From assembly GCA_027257055.1 (NCBI GenBank), contig JAPVLO010000575.1:678983-742982 (forward strand): 64,000 bases of DNA, in the 5' to 3' direction. This document shows, in pieces, positions 1 through 60,890 of the stretch. Positions within the stretch are counted from its first letter, which is position 1; each line of letters begins with the position of its first letter. The notes below the pieces were generated by a model. It was given only the letters and a program-made list of their open reading frames with translations, was not told where the DNA came from and did no database searches. A program made the position numbers and the translations under genes. Source of the DNA: Cephalopachus bancanus. Lineage: Eukaryota; Chordata; Mammalia; Primates; Tarsiidae.

Positions 1-51265
<51,265 letters not shown>

Positions 51266-51689
51266 GACCCCGGGCCTCCGCCCCGGGAGGCCGCCTGCGC
51301 TCCCTGCTTCGTGGTCAGAGTCCTCAAGCCGCCGTGGTCCCAAAGCCCGAGCAGGCACCAACTACGCCCCCAGGGAAAGCCAACGCCACGACTCGGCCGA
51401 CTCCGGGGGAGCAGCACCACACGTGGGTGAGCACACGGCGTGGCGCGTCATCAGCCCGCGACGGCAACTCGGGGCGCCCTGGCCCCGCCCCCTCGGCGGC
51501 GGAAGCGTGACGTCACTGCGGGCCAGTTCCGGGAGAGGAATGACACCGGGATGCTTCTCTGAGTCGGTTGGGTAGCGTCGGCGATGGGGGCTCTCAGACA
51601 CAGCACGTGGCGGGGCAGGCACGAGATTCTTCCGGGCGAGGAAGCGAGGCCTAGGGGCGTGTGATCCTCCGACCAGCGTGCCTTCCCGT

Positions 51690-52075
51690 TGCCTCCCCAA
51701 GAAAAGATCACCCCTCCCCTATCTTGGGGAGGTGAATCTCTCTCATTTACTTTTTTTTTTTTTCTTTTTTTTGAGTTGGAGTCTCACTCCGTCGCCCAGA
51801 CTGGAGTGCAGTGGCCGCTCCCGGCCACCGCAGCCTCGACCTGCTGGGCTCCGGCGATCCTTCCGCCTCAGTCTTTCGAGTAGCTGGAGCTACAGGCGCA
51901 GTTTTTTGTAGAGATGATGTCTCGCTGCCGAGGCGGGTCTCGAACCCGCGGGCTCAGGCCATCCACTCACTTCAGCCTCCCAAAGGCTCGGGATTACAGG
52001 CTGAGCCACCGAGCCCAGCTCTCATTTACTTTCTAAATAAACTTTGCTTGAAAACGCTGACAAAAACCAAAAAAG
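51690..52075 (+). repeat. AATAAA-bearing repeat, copy A (split by an Alu)
   Basis: cccctcccctatcttgggga, ggtgaatctctctcatttac, then after the Alu ctttctaaataaactttgc. It shares this core with copies near 53.5 and 58.2 kb. Probably an LTR-derived R-region fragment; family unknown. Confidence 0.6.
51751..52019 (-). mobile_element. Alu dimer, inverted, youngest type, shortened
   Basis: Target duplication tctcatttact, splitting repeat copy A just outside the MDN1 CpG island. Confidence 0.95.
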
Positions 52076-52272
52076 ATCAGATAGGATAGAAAAGCTAATT
52101 ATCCCCCTAGGACCAGGTCTTCAGAAATTTCCATGTGTGTGACAAAGACACCCCTGCAAGTTTGCTTAATGTAAATGTTGGAAGTCAATGTTCAATTTGG
52201 GAATATTTAAATAAAGAACGGTTGTATACATTATACATTATACATGTATACATTATAGAAGAGTAGAATACA

Positions 52273-52557
52273 GGGCCGGCGCTGTGGCTCAAGCTTGTGA
52301 TCCCTTTGGGAGGCCGCGGCGAGGGGAATGCCTGAGTTCAGGGGTTTGAGACCAGCCTGGGCAACTTGGTGAGAGCTCGTCTCTACAATAAATTAAAAAA
52401 TAAACCGGGCGTGGCGGCGCGCGCCTGTTGTTCCAGCTGCTTGAAAGGCTGAGGCAGAAGGATCTTCTGAGCCCAGCAGGTTGAGGCTGCAGTGGCTGTG
52501 AGCATGCCACTGCACTCCAGCCTGGGAACAGAGTGAGACTCCAACTCAAAAAAAAAT
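52273..52557 (+). mobile_element. Alu dimer, intermediate
   Basis: ggccggcgctgtggctcaag start. Confidence 0.93.
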
Positions 52558-52563
52558 TAAAAT

Positions 52564-52858
52564 AAGCCGGGCTCGGTGGCTCAACCTGTAATCCCGCGCC
52601 TTGGGAGGCTGAGGTGAATGGATTGCCTGAGCCTGCGGGTTCGAGACCCGCCTGGGAAACTTGGTGAGACCTCATCTCTACAATAAACCAAAAAATTAGC
52701 TGGGCGTGGTAGCGTGGGCCTGTAGTTCCAGCTACTCGGAAGGCTGAGGCGGAGGGATCGCCCGAGCCCAGCAGGTCGAGGCTGCCGTGGCTGAGAGAGG
52801 CCACTGCGCTCCAGTCTGGGCGACAGAGTGAGACTCCAACTTCAAAAAAAAAATAAAA
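52564..52858 (+). mobile_element. Alu dimer, lineage-specific
   Basis: Inserted at the tail of the Alu before it. Confidence 0.95.
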
Positions 52859-52870
52859 ATTATATATGTA

Positions 52871-53177
52871 CTTTTTTTTAAGAGATAAGAGTTTTGTTCT
52901 GTCAACCAGGATGCAGTGCAGAGACATGATCATAGCTCACTATAACCTTGAATTCCTCGGCTTAAGCAATCCTTTTGCTCAGCCTCCCGAGTAGCAATGA
53001 CTACTGGATGAACTACCATACTGGGCTTATTTTTTTTTTTTACTTTTTTTTTTTTTTTACTTTTTTGTAGAGGCACAGTCTCAATATGCTGCTTGCCCAA
53101 GCTAGCTTCAAATAATCCTCCCATTTTGACCTTCCAAAGTTCTGGGATTGCAAGCGTGAGCCACCATGCCCAGTCTA
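52871..53177 (-). mobile_element. Alu dimer, inverted, AluJ-like
   Basis: Duplicated aaattatatat flanks; duplicated T-run/acttt segment inside. Confidence 0.9.
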
Positions 53178-53189
53178 AAATTATATATA

Positions 53190-53444
53190 TATGCCTATAA
53201 TCCCAGCACTTTGGGCGGCCGAGGTAAGAGATTTGCCAGACCCCGTAGGTTCGAACCAGACTGGGCAACTTGGCGAGACCTCATCTCTACAATAAATCAA
53301 CTACATGCCTGTAGTTTCAGCTACTTAGAACGTTGAGGCAGAAGGATGGCCTGAGCCCAGCAGGTCGAGGCTGCAGTGGCCATGAGCGTGCCACTGCACT
53401 CCAGCCTGGGCAGCAGAATAAGACTCCGACTCAAAAAAAAAAAA
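53190..53444 (+). mobile_element. Alu, 5' truncated and left-arm deleted
   Basis: Starts atgcctataatcccagcact; its tail leads directly into repeat copy B. Confidence 0.9.
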
Positions 53445-53544
53445 GGGCTTTGACCCCCCCTCCCCTACCTTGGGGAGGTGAATCTCCCCTTTCTCTAACT
53501 TACTTTCTAAATAAACTACATTTTCTAATTAAAAAAAAAAAAAA
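53445..53544 (+). repeat. AATAAA-bearing repeat, copy B, with poly(A)
   Basis: cccctcccctaccttgggga, then ggtgaatctcccctttctc, ttactttctaaataaactac and ttttctaatt followed by A14. It starts directly after the tail of a plus-strand Alu. Confidence 0.65.
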
Positions 53545-53639
53545 GACTATGGGTGTCATTAGGACTTTGGTACCAACTTGTGGAGGCTACCATTGACCAA
53601 AGATGATACAGTCTGAACTTTAATAAAGTTGACAACTGA

Positions 53640-53747
53640 CGGACTCAGTGAATCAACAGGGCAAGTCGACGCTGGGGTGGCTGTGCGTGTGCCACTGCAT
53701 CCCAACCTGGGGGACAGAGACTCTGCCTCAAAAAACAAAAACAAAAA
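53640..53747 (+). mobile_element. 5'-truncated Alu
   Basis: Duplicated aataaagttgacaa flanks (53,621 and 53,749 areas) bracket the 3' part of a right arm. Confidence 0.85.
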
Positions 53748-53908
53748 AAAATAAAGTTGACAATTGCAGTGAATTGAAACTAATTATTTGAACCTATTAA
53801 TATGTAATGATAATTTTTAATTGTCATTGGTTGATTTTGAAATCTTAAAAGCTGGTGAATAAAGGGAAAAAATTAAAAATATGTCCTGTGTTAAATTTAG
53901 TCTAAAGC

Positions 53909-54179
53909 AGCCGGGCTCGGTGGCTCAGCCTGTAATCCCGCGCCTTCGGGAGGCTGAGGTGAGTGGATTGCCTGAGCCCGCGGGTTCGAGACCCGCCTGG
54001 GCAGCGAGACCTCATCTCTACAATAAATAAAAAAATCAGCCAGGCGTGGTAGCGCGTGCCTGTGATTCCGGCTACTCGGAAGGCTGAGGCGGAAGGATCG
54101 CCGGAGCCCAGCAGGTCGAGGCTGCGGTGGCCGGGAGCGGCCACTGCACTCCAGTCTGGGCGACCGAGTGAGACTCCAA

Positions 54180-54207
<28 letters not shown>
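53909..54207 (+). mobile_element. Alu dimer, youngest type, near consensus
   Basis: Target duplication aatttagtctaaagc; A28 tail. Confidence 0.97.
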
Positions 54208-54210
<3 letters not shown>

Positions 54211-54222
54211 TAGTCTAAAGCT

Positions 54223-54615
54223 GCCTCCTTGCATATTTCGAGTTTGACCTGGAGGTATCTCCCTAACTTTTCACATCGTGAACTGTAACCTAGCGAAATG
54301 TATAAGCAGACTGTAACCTACTCTTGTGCCAATCACGGAGTTTCAGCCAATCAAAAGCAGCCAACTATTCACACCGCCTTCAAATAAGGCTAAGCAGCAC
54401 CTCTCTTTCATTTTCTGCATTTTATTTTCCTTTTTCTGTCCATACCTCTGTCACACCAGACCCCAAAAGAGAAGGCACTGTGTCTGAGTGGCCAAAGAAA
54501 TGACCCGGAGGCAACAGACAACACATAACTTACAGGGAAGGTGGTCCAGGAGTAGCCAGCTGAAAAGGAAAAAAACCGCTCCCGATTGTAAAAGGCACAT
54601 AGGCTATATAGCACT
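54223..54615 (+). other. Intergenic, possible LTR-like piece with CCAAT motifs
   Basis: gtgccaatcacggagtttc and agccaatcaaaagcagcc lie close together, as in LTR U3 regions. No TATA or ends were defined. Confidence 0.3.
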
Positions 54616-54903
54616 TTTTTTTTTTTTTTTTGAGTTGGAGTCTCACTCTGTCGCCCAGACTGGAGTGCAGTGGCCACTCCCGGCCACCGCAGCCTCGACC
54701 TGCTAGGCTCCGGCGATCCTTCCACCTCAGCCTTCCAAGTAGCTGGAATTACAAGCATGAGCTACCACGCCCGGCTGATTTTTTTGATTTACTGTAGAGA
54801 TGAGGTCTCGCTGCCCAGGCGGGTCTCGAACCCGCGGGCTCAGGCAATCCACTCACCTCAGCATCCCAAGGTGCGGGATTACAGGCTGAGCCACTGAGCC
54901 CAG
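54616..54903 (-). mobile_element. Alu dimer, inverted, youngest type
   Basis: Duplicated tatatagca flanks. Confidence 0.96.
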
Positions 54904-55107
54904 CTGTTATATAGCATTTTAAATAGGGCGAAGTGCAGGGTTAAGCATGAAAAGAGTAGATATAGCAGGTATAGTGTGAGAATGCACTTATACCTACATT
55001 GCATGTACACAAAATGGCTGTGAATTCTCTCTAGGGATGAGATTCTTAGTATTATAATGAACTAAAAGTGAGCAAAAGGTAATCAATGGTTATGGGCATT
55101 GATCTAG

Positions 55108-55408
55108 GTGTACCCGGTGATGTCTCATGCCTGTAATCCAAGCACTTTAGGAGGCTGAGGCGAGAAGACTGTCTGAGTCCAGGGGTTTGAGATCAGCCTG
55201 GGCAAGTTGGTGAGACCCCTTCTCTACAATAGGTTGAAAAAAATTAGCGGGGCATGGTGGCACGTGCCTGTGGTTCCAGCTACTTGGAAGGCTGAGGCAG
55301 AAGAATCACTTGAGCCCAGCAGGTTGAGGCTGTGATCATGCCACTGTACTCCAGCCTGGACAACAGAGTGAGACTCTGACTCCAAAAAAAAACAAAAAAA
55401 ACAAAAAA
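55108..55408 (+). mobile_element. Alu dimer, older
   Basis: Right arm shortened; aaaaaac tail units. Confidence 0.92.
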
Positions 55409-55566
55409 AACTGAGCAGTGGAAAAAGCACCTCGATAGCTGTATTGTATCAAATGGATTGTACTTTGAAGGTAAATGAAGTTTAAACATGTAAGAATAAA
55501 TATGCAATTTTTTATAAATAAATTCCAGTTGTTTAGGTCCTTCTCATATTTAAGAAGGGAGTTCAA

Positions 55567-55849
55567 GCCGGGCTCGGTGGCTCAGCCTGTAATCCCGCGC
55601 CTTTGGGAGGCTGAGGTGAGTGGATTGCCTGAGCCCGCGGGTTCGAGACCCACCTGGGCAGCGAGACCTCATCTCTACAATAAATCAAAAAATCAGCCGG
55701 GCGTGGTAGTGCATGCCTATAATTCCGGCTACTTGGAAGACTGAGGCGGAAGGATCGCCGGAGCCCAGCAGGTCGAGGCTGCGGTGGCTGGGAGCGGCCA
55801 CTGCACTCCAGTCTGGGCGACAGAGTGAGACTCCAACTCAAAAAAAAAG
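55567..55849 (+). mobile_element. Alu dimer, youngest type
   Basis: Flanks gaagggagttca / gaagggggttca. Confidence 0.96.
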
Positions 55850-55859
55850 AAGGGGGTTC

Positions 55860-56146
55860 AGCTGGGCACAGCGGCTCAAGCTTGTAATCCCAGCATTTTG
55901 AGAGGCCAAAGAAAGAGGATTGCCTGAACTCAGAGGTTGGAGACCAGCCTGGGCAACTTGGTGAGACCTTGTTTCTACAATAAATTAAAAAATAAGCCAC
56001 AAGTGGTAGCATTCACCTGGAGTTTCAGCCACTTGAAGGCTGAGGCAGGATGGCCTGAGCCCAGCAGGTTGAGGCTGCAGTGGCTGGAAGCATGCCACTG
56101 CACTCCAGCCTGGGCGACAGAGTGAGACTCCAACTCAACAAAAAAG
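55860..56146 (+). mobile_element. Alu dimer, intermediate
   Basis: agctgggcacagcggctcaa start; aattca/ggttca flanks. Confidence 0.93.
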
Positions 56147-56452
56147 GAATTCAGGGCATGCACAATAGGTAAATATGTATGTAACATATATCCCATGTTC
56201 ACTTTAGAGTGGGATTTTAGCATTAACCTAACTTTTACATGAAAAGGATTTATGTGTTACATAAATACAATTTGTGCACAGTCTCTATAAGCTAGCTGAA
56301 ACAAGCTTAAGGTCTGCAGTTCATTATCAGAAAAGAATGTTTGTAAAGCTGGTCTTCTTTCTAATAATATGTAGTACTGTCATCTGGGTTGTAATGCAGA
56401 ATTAGGAGGGGTACGGCTGCTCCTATCGTTAGACAGTTTTGCAAGCTATTAT
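56147..56452. other. Intergenic, nothing recognised
   Basis: Unassigned AT-rich sequence. Confidence 0.5.
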
Positions 56453-56763
56453 TCTTTTTTTTCTTTTTTTTTTTTTTTTGAGTTGTAGTCTCACTCTATT
56501 GTCCAGGCTGGAGTGCAGTGGCATGCTTGCGGTCATCGCAGCCTCAACTTGCTGGGCTCCGGCGATCCTTCCCACCTCAGCCTTCCAAGTAGATGGAACT
56601 ACAGATGCACACCACCACGCCCGGCTAGTTTTTGTTATTTTTATTGTCGAGATGAGGTCTCGCCTAATTGCCTGGGCTGGTCTTGAACCCTCTGGCTCAG
56701 GCAATCCTCTCGCCTCAGCCTCCCAAAGTGCTGGGATTACAGGGGGAGCCACTGAACCCGGAC
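56453..56763 (-). mobile_element. Alu dimer, inverted, intermediate
   Basis: tttttgagttgtagtctcac start, ends ctgaacccgga. Confidence 0.93.
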
Positions 56764-56789
56764 CTAACTTTTGAAAAGTGAACTAGTAA

Positions 56790-57083
56790 CCGGGCTCGGC
56801 GGCTCAGCCTGTAATCCCAGCACTTTGGGAGGCTGAGGTGAGTGGATTGCCTGAGCCCACGGATTTGAGACCCGCCTGGGCAACTTGGCGAGACCTCATC
56901 TCTACGATAAATAAATAAATAAATAAAATTAGCCGGGCATGGTAGTGCCCGTCTGTAGTTCCTGCTACTTGGAAGGCTGAGGCAGAAGGATCGCTGGAGC
57001 CCAGCAGGTCAAGGCTGCGGTGGCCGGGAGCAGCCACTGCACTCCAGTCTGGGTGAGAGGTGAGACTCCAACTCAAAAAAAAG
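56790..57083 (+). mobile_element. Alu dimer, lineage-specific
   Basis: Shares gaaaagtga flanks with the next Alu, so both used one target. Confidence 0.95.
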
Positions 57084-57093
57084 AAGAAAAGTG

Positions 57094-57382
57094 AGCCGGA
57101 CTCAGTGGCTCAGCCTGTAATCCCGCGCCTTTGGGAGGCTGAGGTGAGTGGATTGCCTGAGCCCGCGGGTTCGAGACCCGCCTGGGCAGCGAGACCTCAT
57201 CTCTACAATAGATCAAAAAATCAGCCGGGCGTGGTAGCGCACGCCTGTAATTCCGGCTACTTTGAAGGCTGAGGCGGAAGGATCACCGGAGCTCAGCAGG
57301 TCCAGGCTGCGGTGGCCTGGAGCAGCCACTGCACTCCAGTCTGGGCGACAGAGTGAGACTCCAACTCAAAAAAAAAAAAAGA
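57094..57382 (+). mobile_element. Alu dimer, youngest type
   Basis: Tandem with the preceding Alu; gaaaagtgaactag follows the tail. Confidence 0.96.
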
Positions 57383-57480
57383 AAAGTGAACTAGGGAGGG
57401 GGGAGAATCTAGGAAGTAGTGCTCTCCTAGAACATAATTCTCCAAAATGGGGGCCTTTGCGAAAACTTAAAAACATGTAG

Positions 57481-58078
57481 GCCAGGCGTAGTGATTTACA
57501 CCAGTAATCCCAGCACTTTGGGAGGCAGAGGTGAGAGATTTGCTTGAGCTCAGGAATTCAAGAACAGCCCGGGCAACTTGGAGAGACCTTCTCTACAATA
57601 AATTTGTAAAAATTAGCTGGTTTAGCCGGGCTCGGTGGCTCAGCCTGTAATCCCGCGCCTTTGGGAGGCTGAGGTGAGTGGATTGCCTGAGCCCGCGGGT
57701 TCGAGACCCGCCTGGGCAGCGAGACCTCATCTCTACAATAAATCAAAAAATCAGCCGGGCGTGGTAGTGCACGCCTGTAGTTCCAGCTACTTGGAAGGCT
57801 GAGGCGGAAGGATCGCCGGAGCCCAGTAGGTCGAGGTTGCGGTGGCCGGGAGCGGCCACTGCACTCCAGTCTGGGCGACAGAGTGAGACTCCAACTCAAA
57901 AAAAAAAAAAAAAAAAAATTAGCTGGTTGTGGTGGCACGCACGGGTAGTTCCTGCTACTTGGATGCCTGACGTGGAAGGATCGTCTGAGCCCAGCAGATT
58001 GAGGCTGTGATGGCTGTTAGCATGCCACTGCCCTCCAGCCTGAGACAGTGTGAGACCCCGGCTTGAAAAAACAAACAA
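57481..58078 (+). mobile_element. Older Alu dimer split by a young Alu
   Basis: Left arm 57,481-57,625, right arm 57,918-58,078. Confidence 0.95.
57625..57906 (+). mobile_element. Alu dimer, youngest type, nested
   Basis: Inserted in the A-rich linker of the older Alu with duplication aaattagctggtt. Confidence 0.97.
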
Positions 58079-58111
58079 AAAAAGTAGCCATTGCCTTGCT
58101 AAACTACGTCA

Positions 58112-58137
58112 GGTCATAGGTTTTTTGACCTATGGCC
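58112..58137. repeat. Perfect-core hairpin
   Basis: Stem cataggt / acctatg around a tttttg loop, extended by three more pairs (one G-U). It sits between an Alu and repeat copy C. Confidence 0.6.
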
Positions 58138-58149
58138 AGGCCATGTTTT

Positions 58150-58272
58150 CCTAAGCTTTGGCCCCCTCCTCTACCTTGGGTAGGTGAATCTCTCTCTCTC
58201 TCTCATATCTCCTCTCTCCTCTCCTCTTTCTAATGTACTTTCCAAATAAACTATACTTTCTAATATTAAAAA
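58150..58272 (+). repeat. AATAAA-bearing repeat, copy C, with short A run
   Basis: ctttggccccctcctctacc, ttgggtaggtgaatctctc, a CT-rich expansion, then actttccaaataaactatac, ttctaatatt and A6. It starts soon after an Alu, as copy B does. Confidence 0.6.
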
Positions 58273-58840
58273 AGTAGTAAGTTGATATGACACTTGTTTA
58301 GGATGAAATGGACAAAGCAAAGGAAATGAGGGGGTAGGGACCAAGAGAGGCCAACTGAGCCTCATGTCTGTAATCCCAGCCATTTTGGGAGGCCGGAGGA
58401 TCACTTGATGCCAGGAGGCAGGAGAGAGAAGCAGGGGAGGGCGTGGGGAAGGAAGGAGGGAGAGGCCAACTCTGGAAGTAGTGGAGGAAGATGGCTTTGT
58501 TTTACTTCCTCACCTATCAAAAATGGCTCAGGCCACAGCCCTGAGGCTGGACCTACCTGTACCCCTGGTTGCTAGAAGACAATTCAGGCATTCCACCCCT
58601 AAAAAGCTCTCCTCTCTCCCAGCCCACTAGACCAGTATCCCATCCTCGCAGCTCCCAACACCCTGAGCTAGGTGGTTTGCCTATCATCCAAGAAAGCTGA
58701 GGACAGGGAACTAGTTTATTCATCGTCATCGAGCCTAGAACTGGGTCTAGCACGCAGCTGACACGCACCAGAACTTAAAGAATAAAGGATTAAATAAATG
58801 ATAGACTTTCCAGAGTTTACTTTCTGTTTCATTAATGAGC
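58273..58840. other. Intergenic upstream of second CpG island
   Basis: Purine-rich tract (58,390-58,490), an Alu scrap, and an L2/MIR-like end near 58,735-58,800. Confidence 0.4.
58350..58416 (+). mobile_element. Alu left-arm scrap
   Basis: gtctgtaatcccagccattt, then aggatcacttgatgccagg. Confidence 0.6.
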
Positions 58841-59520
58841 TCCCCAGACCCCGCCCCTCTTCCGCTCAGGCCACGCCCCTTCCGCACCTAGGACCCGCCC
58901 CGTCGCCGTCCTCGCCGCCTTCCGCCCCGCCCCTTTCTCTTAACACCCGCAGAAAACTACGGGAGTTTGGCGCCAACCTTGTTTTTTTCTTCCCTGCCCA
59001 AGGCGGGAACTAGTTGTGTGCGCCGAGACGTGCTTTGCGTCTTATCTGATTGGTCACAGGTGCTGAGTCCCGCCTCCGCGCCCTGACTGCGCTCTGGTAT
59101 TGGTGGAGACGCCAGGGAGACCTCGGTGTGCCGAAAGGAGCCGGTCCGTCTTGGGCGGGGCAGGGCGGGTAAGTTCCTGTGGGGGCCCGGCCCGCGCGGG
59201 ACTGCAAAAGAAGCGGCGGCATGGCGCGGTAGTCCCCCGAGCGGAGGCCGGCGGCGCCTGGGACGCCAGAGAGTCGGAGGGAGTCCAACTGGAGCGGCCA
59301 GGTCGGTCGCGAAAGGGCCGCGCCTGACGTCCGGGGGCCGCAGGTAGCCACGTTTCCACCGCCCCCGGGGCAGATTCTGGGCTCGCCTTCGGAGCCCCCC
59401 TGGGGTCCCTCGAGAGGGTCCGGGCGGGGCCCCGGGGCGAGCGCACCTGGGAATTGCCCCCTCGACCGCTCGTCCCGCCCCTCCCCCCCCCGCCCAGTCT
59501 CGCCTGGGAATCGACCCTTA
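58840..59520 (+). promoter_or_regulatory. CASP8AP2: Second CpG island; probable CASP8AP2 promoter
   Basis: A GC-rich block with several GC boxes, an E2F-type palindrome tttggcgccaa (58,966-58,976), a second E2F-like ggcgggaa (59,002-59,009), and inverted CCAAT boxes (attgg) at 59,049 and 59,099. In human, CASP8AP2 starts ~10 kb from the MDN1 promoter in head-to-head orientation; here the islands are ~8 kb apart. CASP8AP2/FLASH acts in S-phase histone mRNA processing, which suits E2F/NF-Y control. The gene name rests on synteny, because no coding exon is in the window. Confidence 0.6.
59110..59343 (+). other. CASP8AP2: Putative noncoding first exon(s) of CASP8AP2
   Basis: Two good plus-strand splice donors lie just downstream of the CCAAT boxes: GGCGG|gtaagt (exon end 59,168) and CCGCAG|gtagcc (exon end 59,343). 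Either could close a 5' UTR exon. If the longer one is used, the leader holds a 3-codon upstream ORF (atg-gcg-cgg-tag, 59,221-59,232). Both boundaries are predictions. Confidence 0.4.
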
Positions 59521-59930
59521 AAAGCCGTCGGATGGAATTTTCTGGAGAAGAGGGTCATCCCGAGGGTCGGGGTCTCTGTCGTTGGTCGTTTTCGAGACTG
59601 CCGTGGCTCGGGAAGTTGTTTATCTTGATCTCTGCAGCGCCCAGAGCCACTCCTGACACATAGTAGGCCCTCACTCAGATGCGAGCGTGGCGTTCGCCGC
59701 ATCTCGGGGTGTGTGCTTCGGGGATCAGGTTGTCTTGGCCGGTGGGACTGTGCCCTGGTCTTTCCCGTGCTCCACAGTTCCAGCAGCTTTCGGGGCCGCC
59801 GTTCTCTCGTCTTCCCCACCCCCCAGTTGTCCCCAGCCAGCGTTTTCTGCTGTTCCACAAGAGGGGCCCCTCTTCCAAGAAAGAAGAAAAAATTGTCATC
59901 TAATGACTATTTCTTGATCTTGGTCCTGTG
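59344..59930 (+). other. Probable CASP8AP2 intron 1 start
   Basis: GC-rich then ordinary sequence. An L2/MIR-like scrap (ctgacacatagtaggccctc) lies at ~59,654. Confidence 0.4.
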
Positions 59931-60470
59931 GCTTTAGAGACAAACTTGGGGTCTGCCACTTACCAGCTGTGTGTTTGCCTTGTGTGCATGTTTCTTAACC
60001 GTCTGTAATCTGTGTCCTCACCTGTAAAATGGGGAAAAGAATAGTATGGACCTCATAGGACTTCAGGGAAGGTTCAAAGTGAATAATGTAGAGCCGGGCT
60101 CGGTGGCTCAGCCTGTAATCCCGCGCCTTTGGGAGGCTGAGGTGAGTGGCTTGCCTGAGCCCGTGGGTTCGAGACCCGCCTGGGCAATTTGGCGAGACCT
60201 CATCTCTACAATAAATCGAAAAGTTAGCCGGGCGTGGTAGCGCGTGCCTGTAATTCCGGCTACTCGGAAGGCTGAGGCGGAAGGGTCGCCGGAGCCCGGC
60301 AGGTCGAGGCTGCGGTGGCCGGGAGCGGCCACTGCACTCCAGTCTGGGCGACGGAGTAAGACTCCAACTCAAAAAAAAAAAAAAAAAACAAACATAGTGA
60401 ATAATGTATTTAGAGTATTTAGGTCAGTGCCTGGCACATCATACGTGTGCTGTATATGGTAGCTTTTGTC
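59930..60470 (-). mobile_element. MIR SINE split by a young Alu
   Basis: Inverted MIR: tgccacttaccagctgtgtg, cctcacctgtaaaatgggga, then after the Alu cagtgcctggcacatcatac. The Alu (60,093-60,390) carries the target duplication gtgaataatgta on both sides. Confidence 0.7.
60093..60390 (+). mobile_element. Alu dimer, lineage-specific
   Basis: Splits the MIR in the presumed CASP8AP2 intron; target duplication gtgaataatgta. Confidence 0.97.
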
Positions 60471-60890
60471 AGTATTTTCCCCTCACATCTTCTGGGGTCT
60501 TGCTGTAATAGTCTCTCCCATGAGCCTAAAAATACAGAGTATCCCTGTCCCCTGACTGTTTGTTCCTTCCCATCGCATCGTTTTGGAAGGAAAAAGAAAG
60601 ACATTGTCATATCAGACAGGCTATGTGATCCTTCTCGTCTATTTCACTTTCGCATGACTCCATTGGAATTGTTCCGAACAGGATTATGTATGAGTAAACT
60701 TGCATATCTTTTTAATTGTTATGGTTCTCAACTTGTAAAATTTTGCCTCTACACTTTCCACAGGTGCATCACTCCTATCAGTAGCAACTCTCTTTATATA
60801 CTGTATCCTCAAATAGGGGCAATTGAGAGCAAGTGTGAAGTCCCTCTTCCCAAGAGATTCTGACATATTCTTCCTCCTCCCTTTCTGACC
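60471..60890. other. Probable intron, nothing recognised
   Basis: Unassigned sequence leading into the L2 fragment. Confidence 0.5.

Noticed and set aside
51266..51361. In-frame N-terminal extension of MDN1 by 32 residues
   Set aside because: The frame is open but its upstream start is TTG, not ATG. The ATG at 51,263-51,265 has a strong context and matches the known N-terminus.
52289..52933. 214-codon minus-strand open frame
   Set aside because: It is the antisense reading of two adjacent Alus plus linker. Antisense Alu frames with [11 protein letters not shown] or [14 protein letters not shown] text recur throughout the window.
59010..59858. 282-codon minus-strand open frame in the second CpG island
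   Set aside because: Begins at a GTG rather than ATG. Its Arg/Pro/Gly-rich content is expected from GC-rich DNA where stops are rare, and it lies antisense to the presumed CASP8AP2 first exon.
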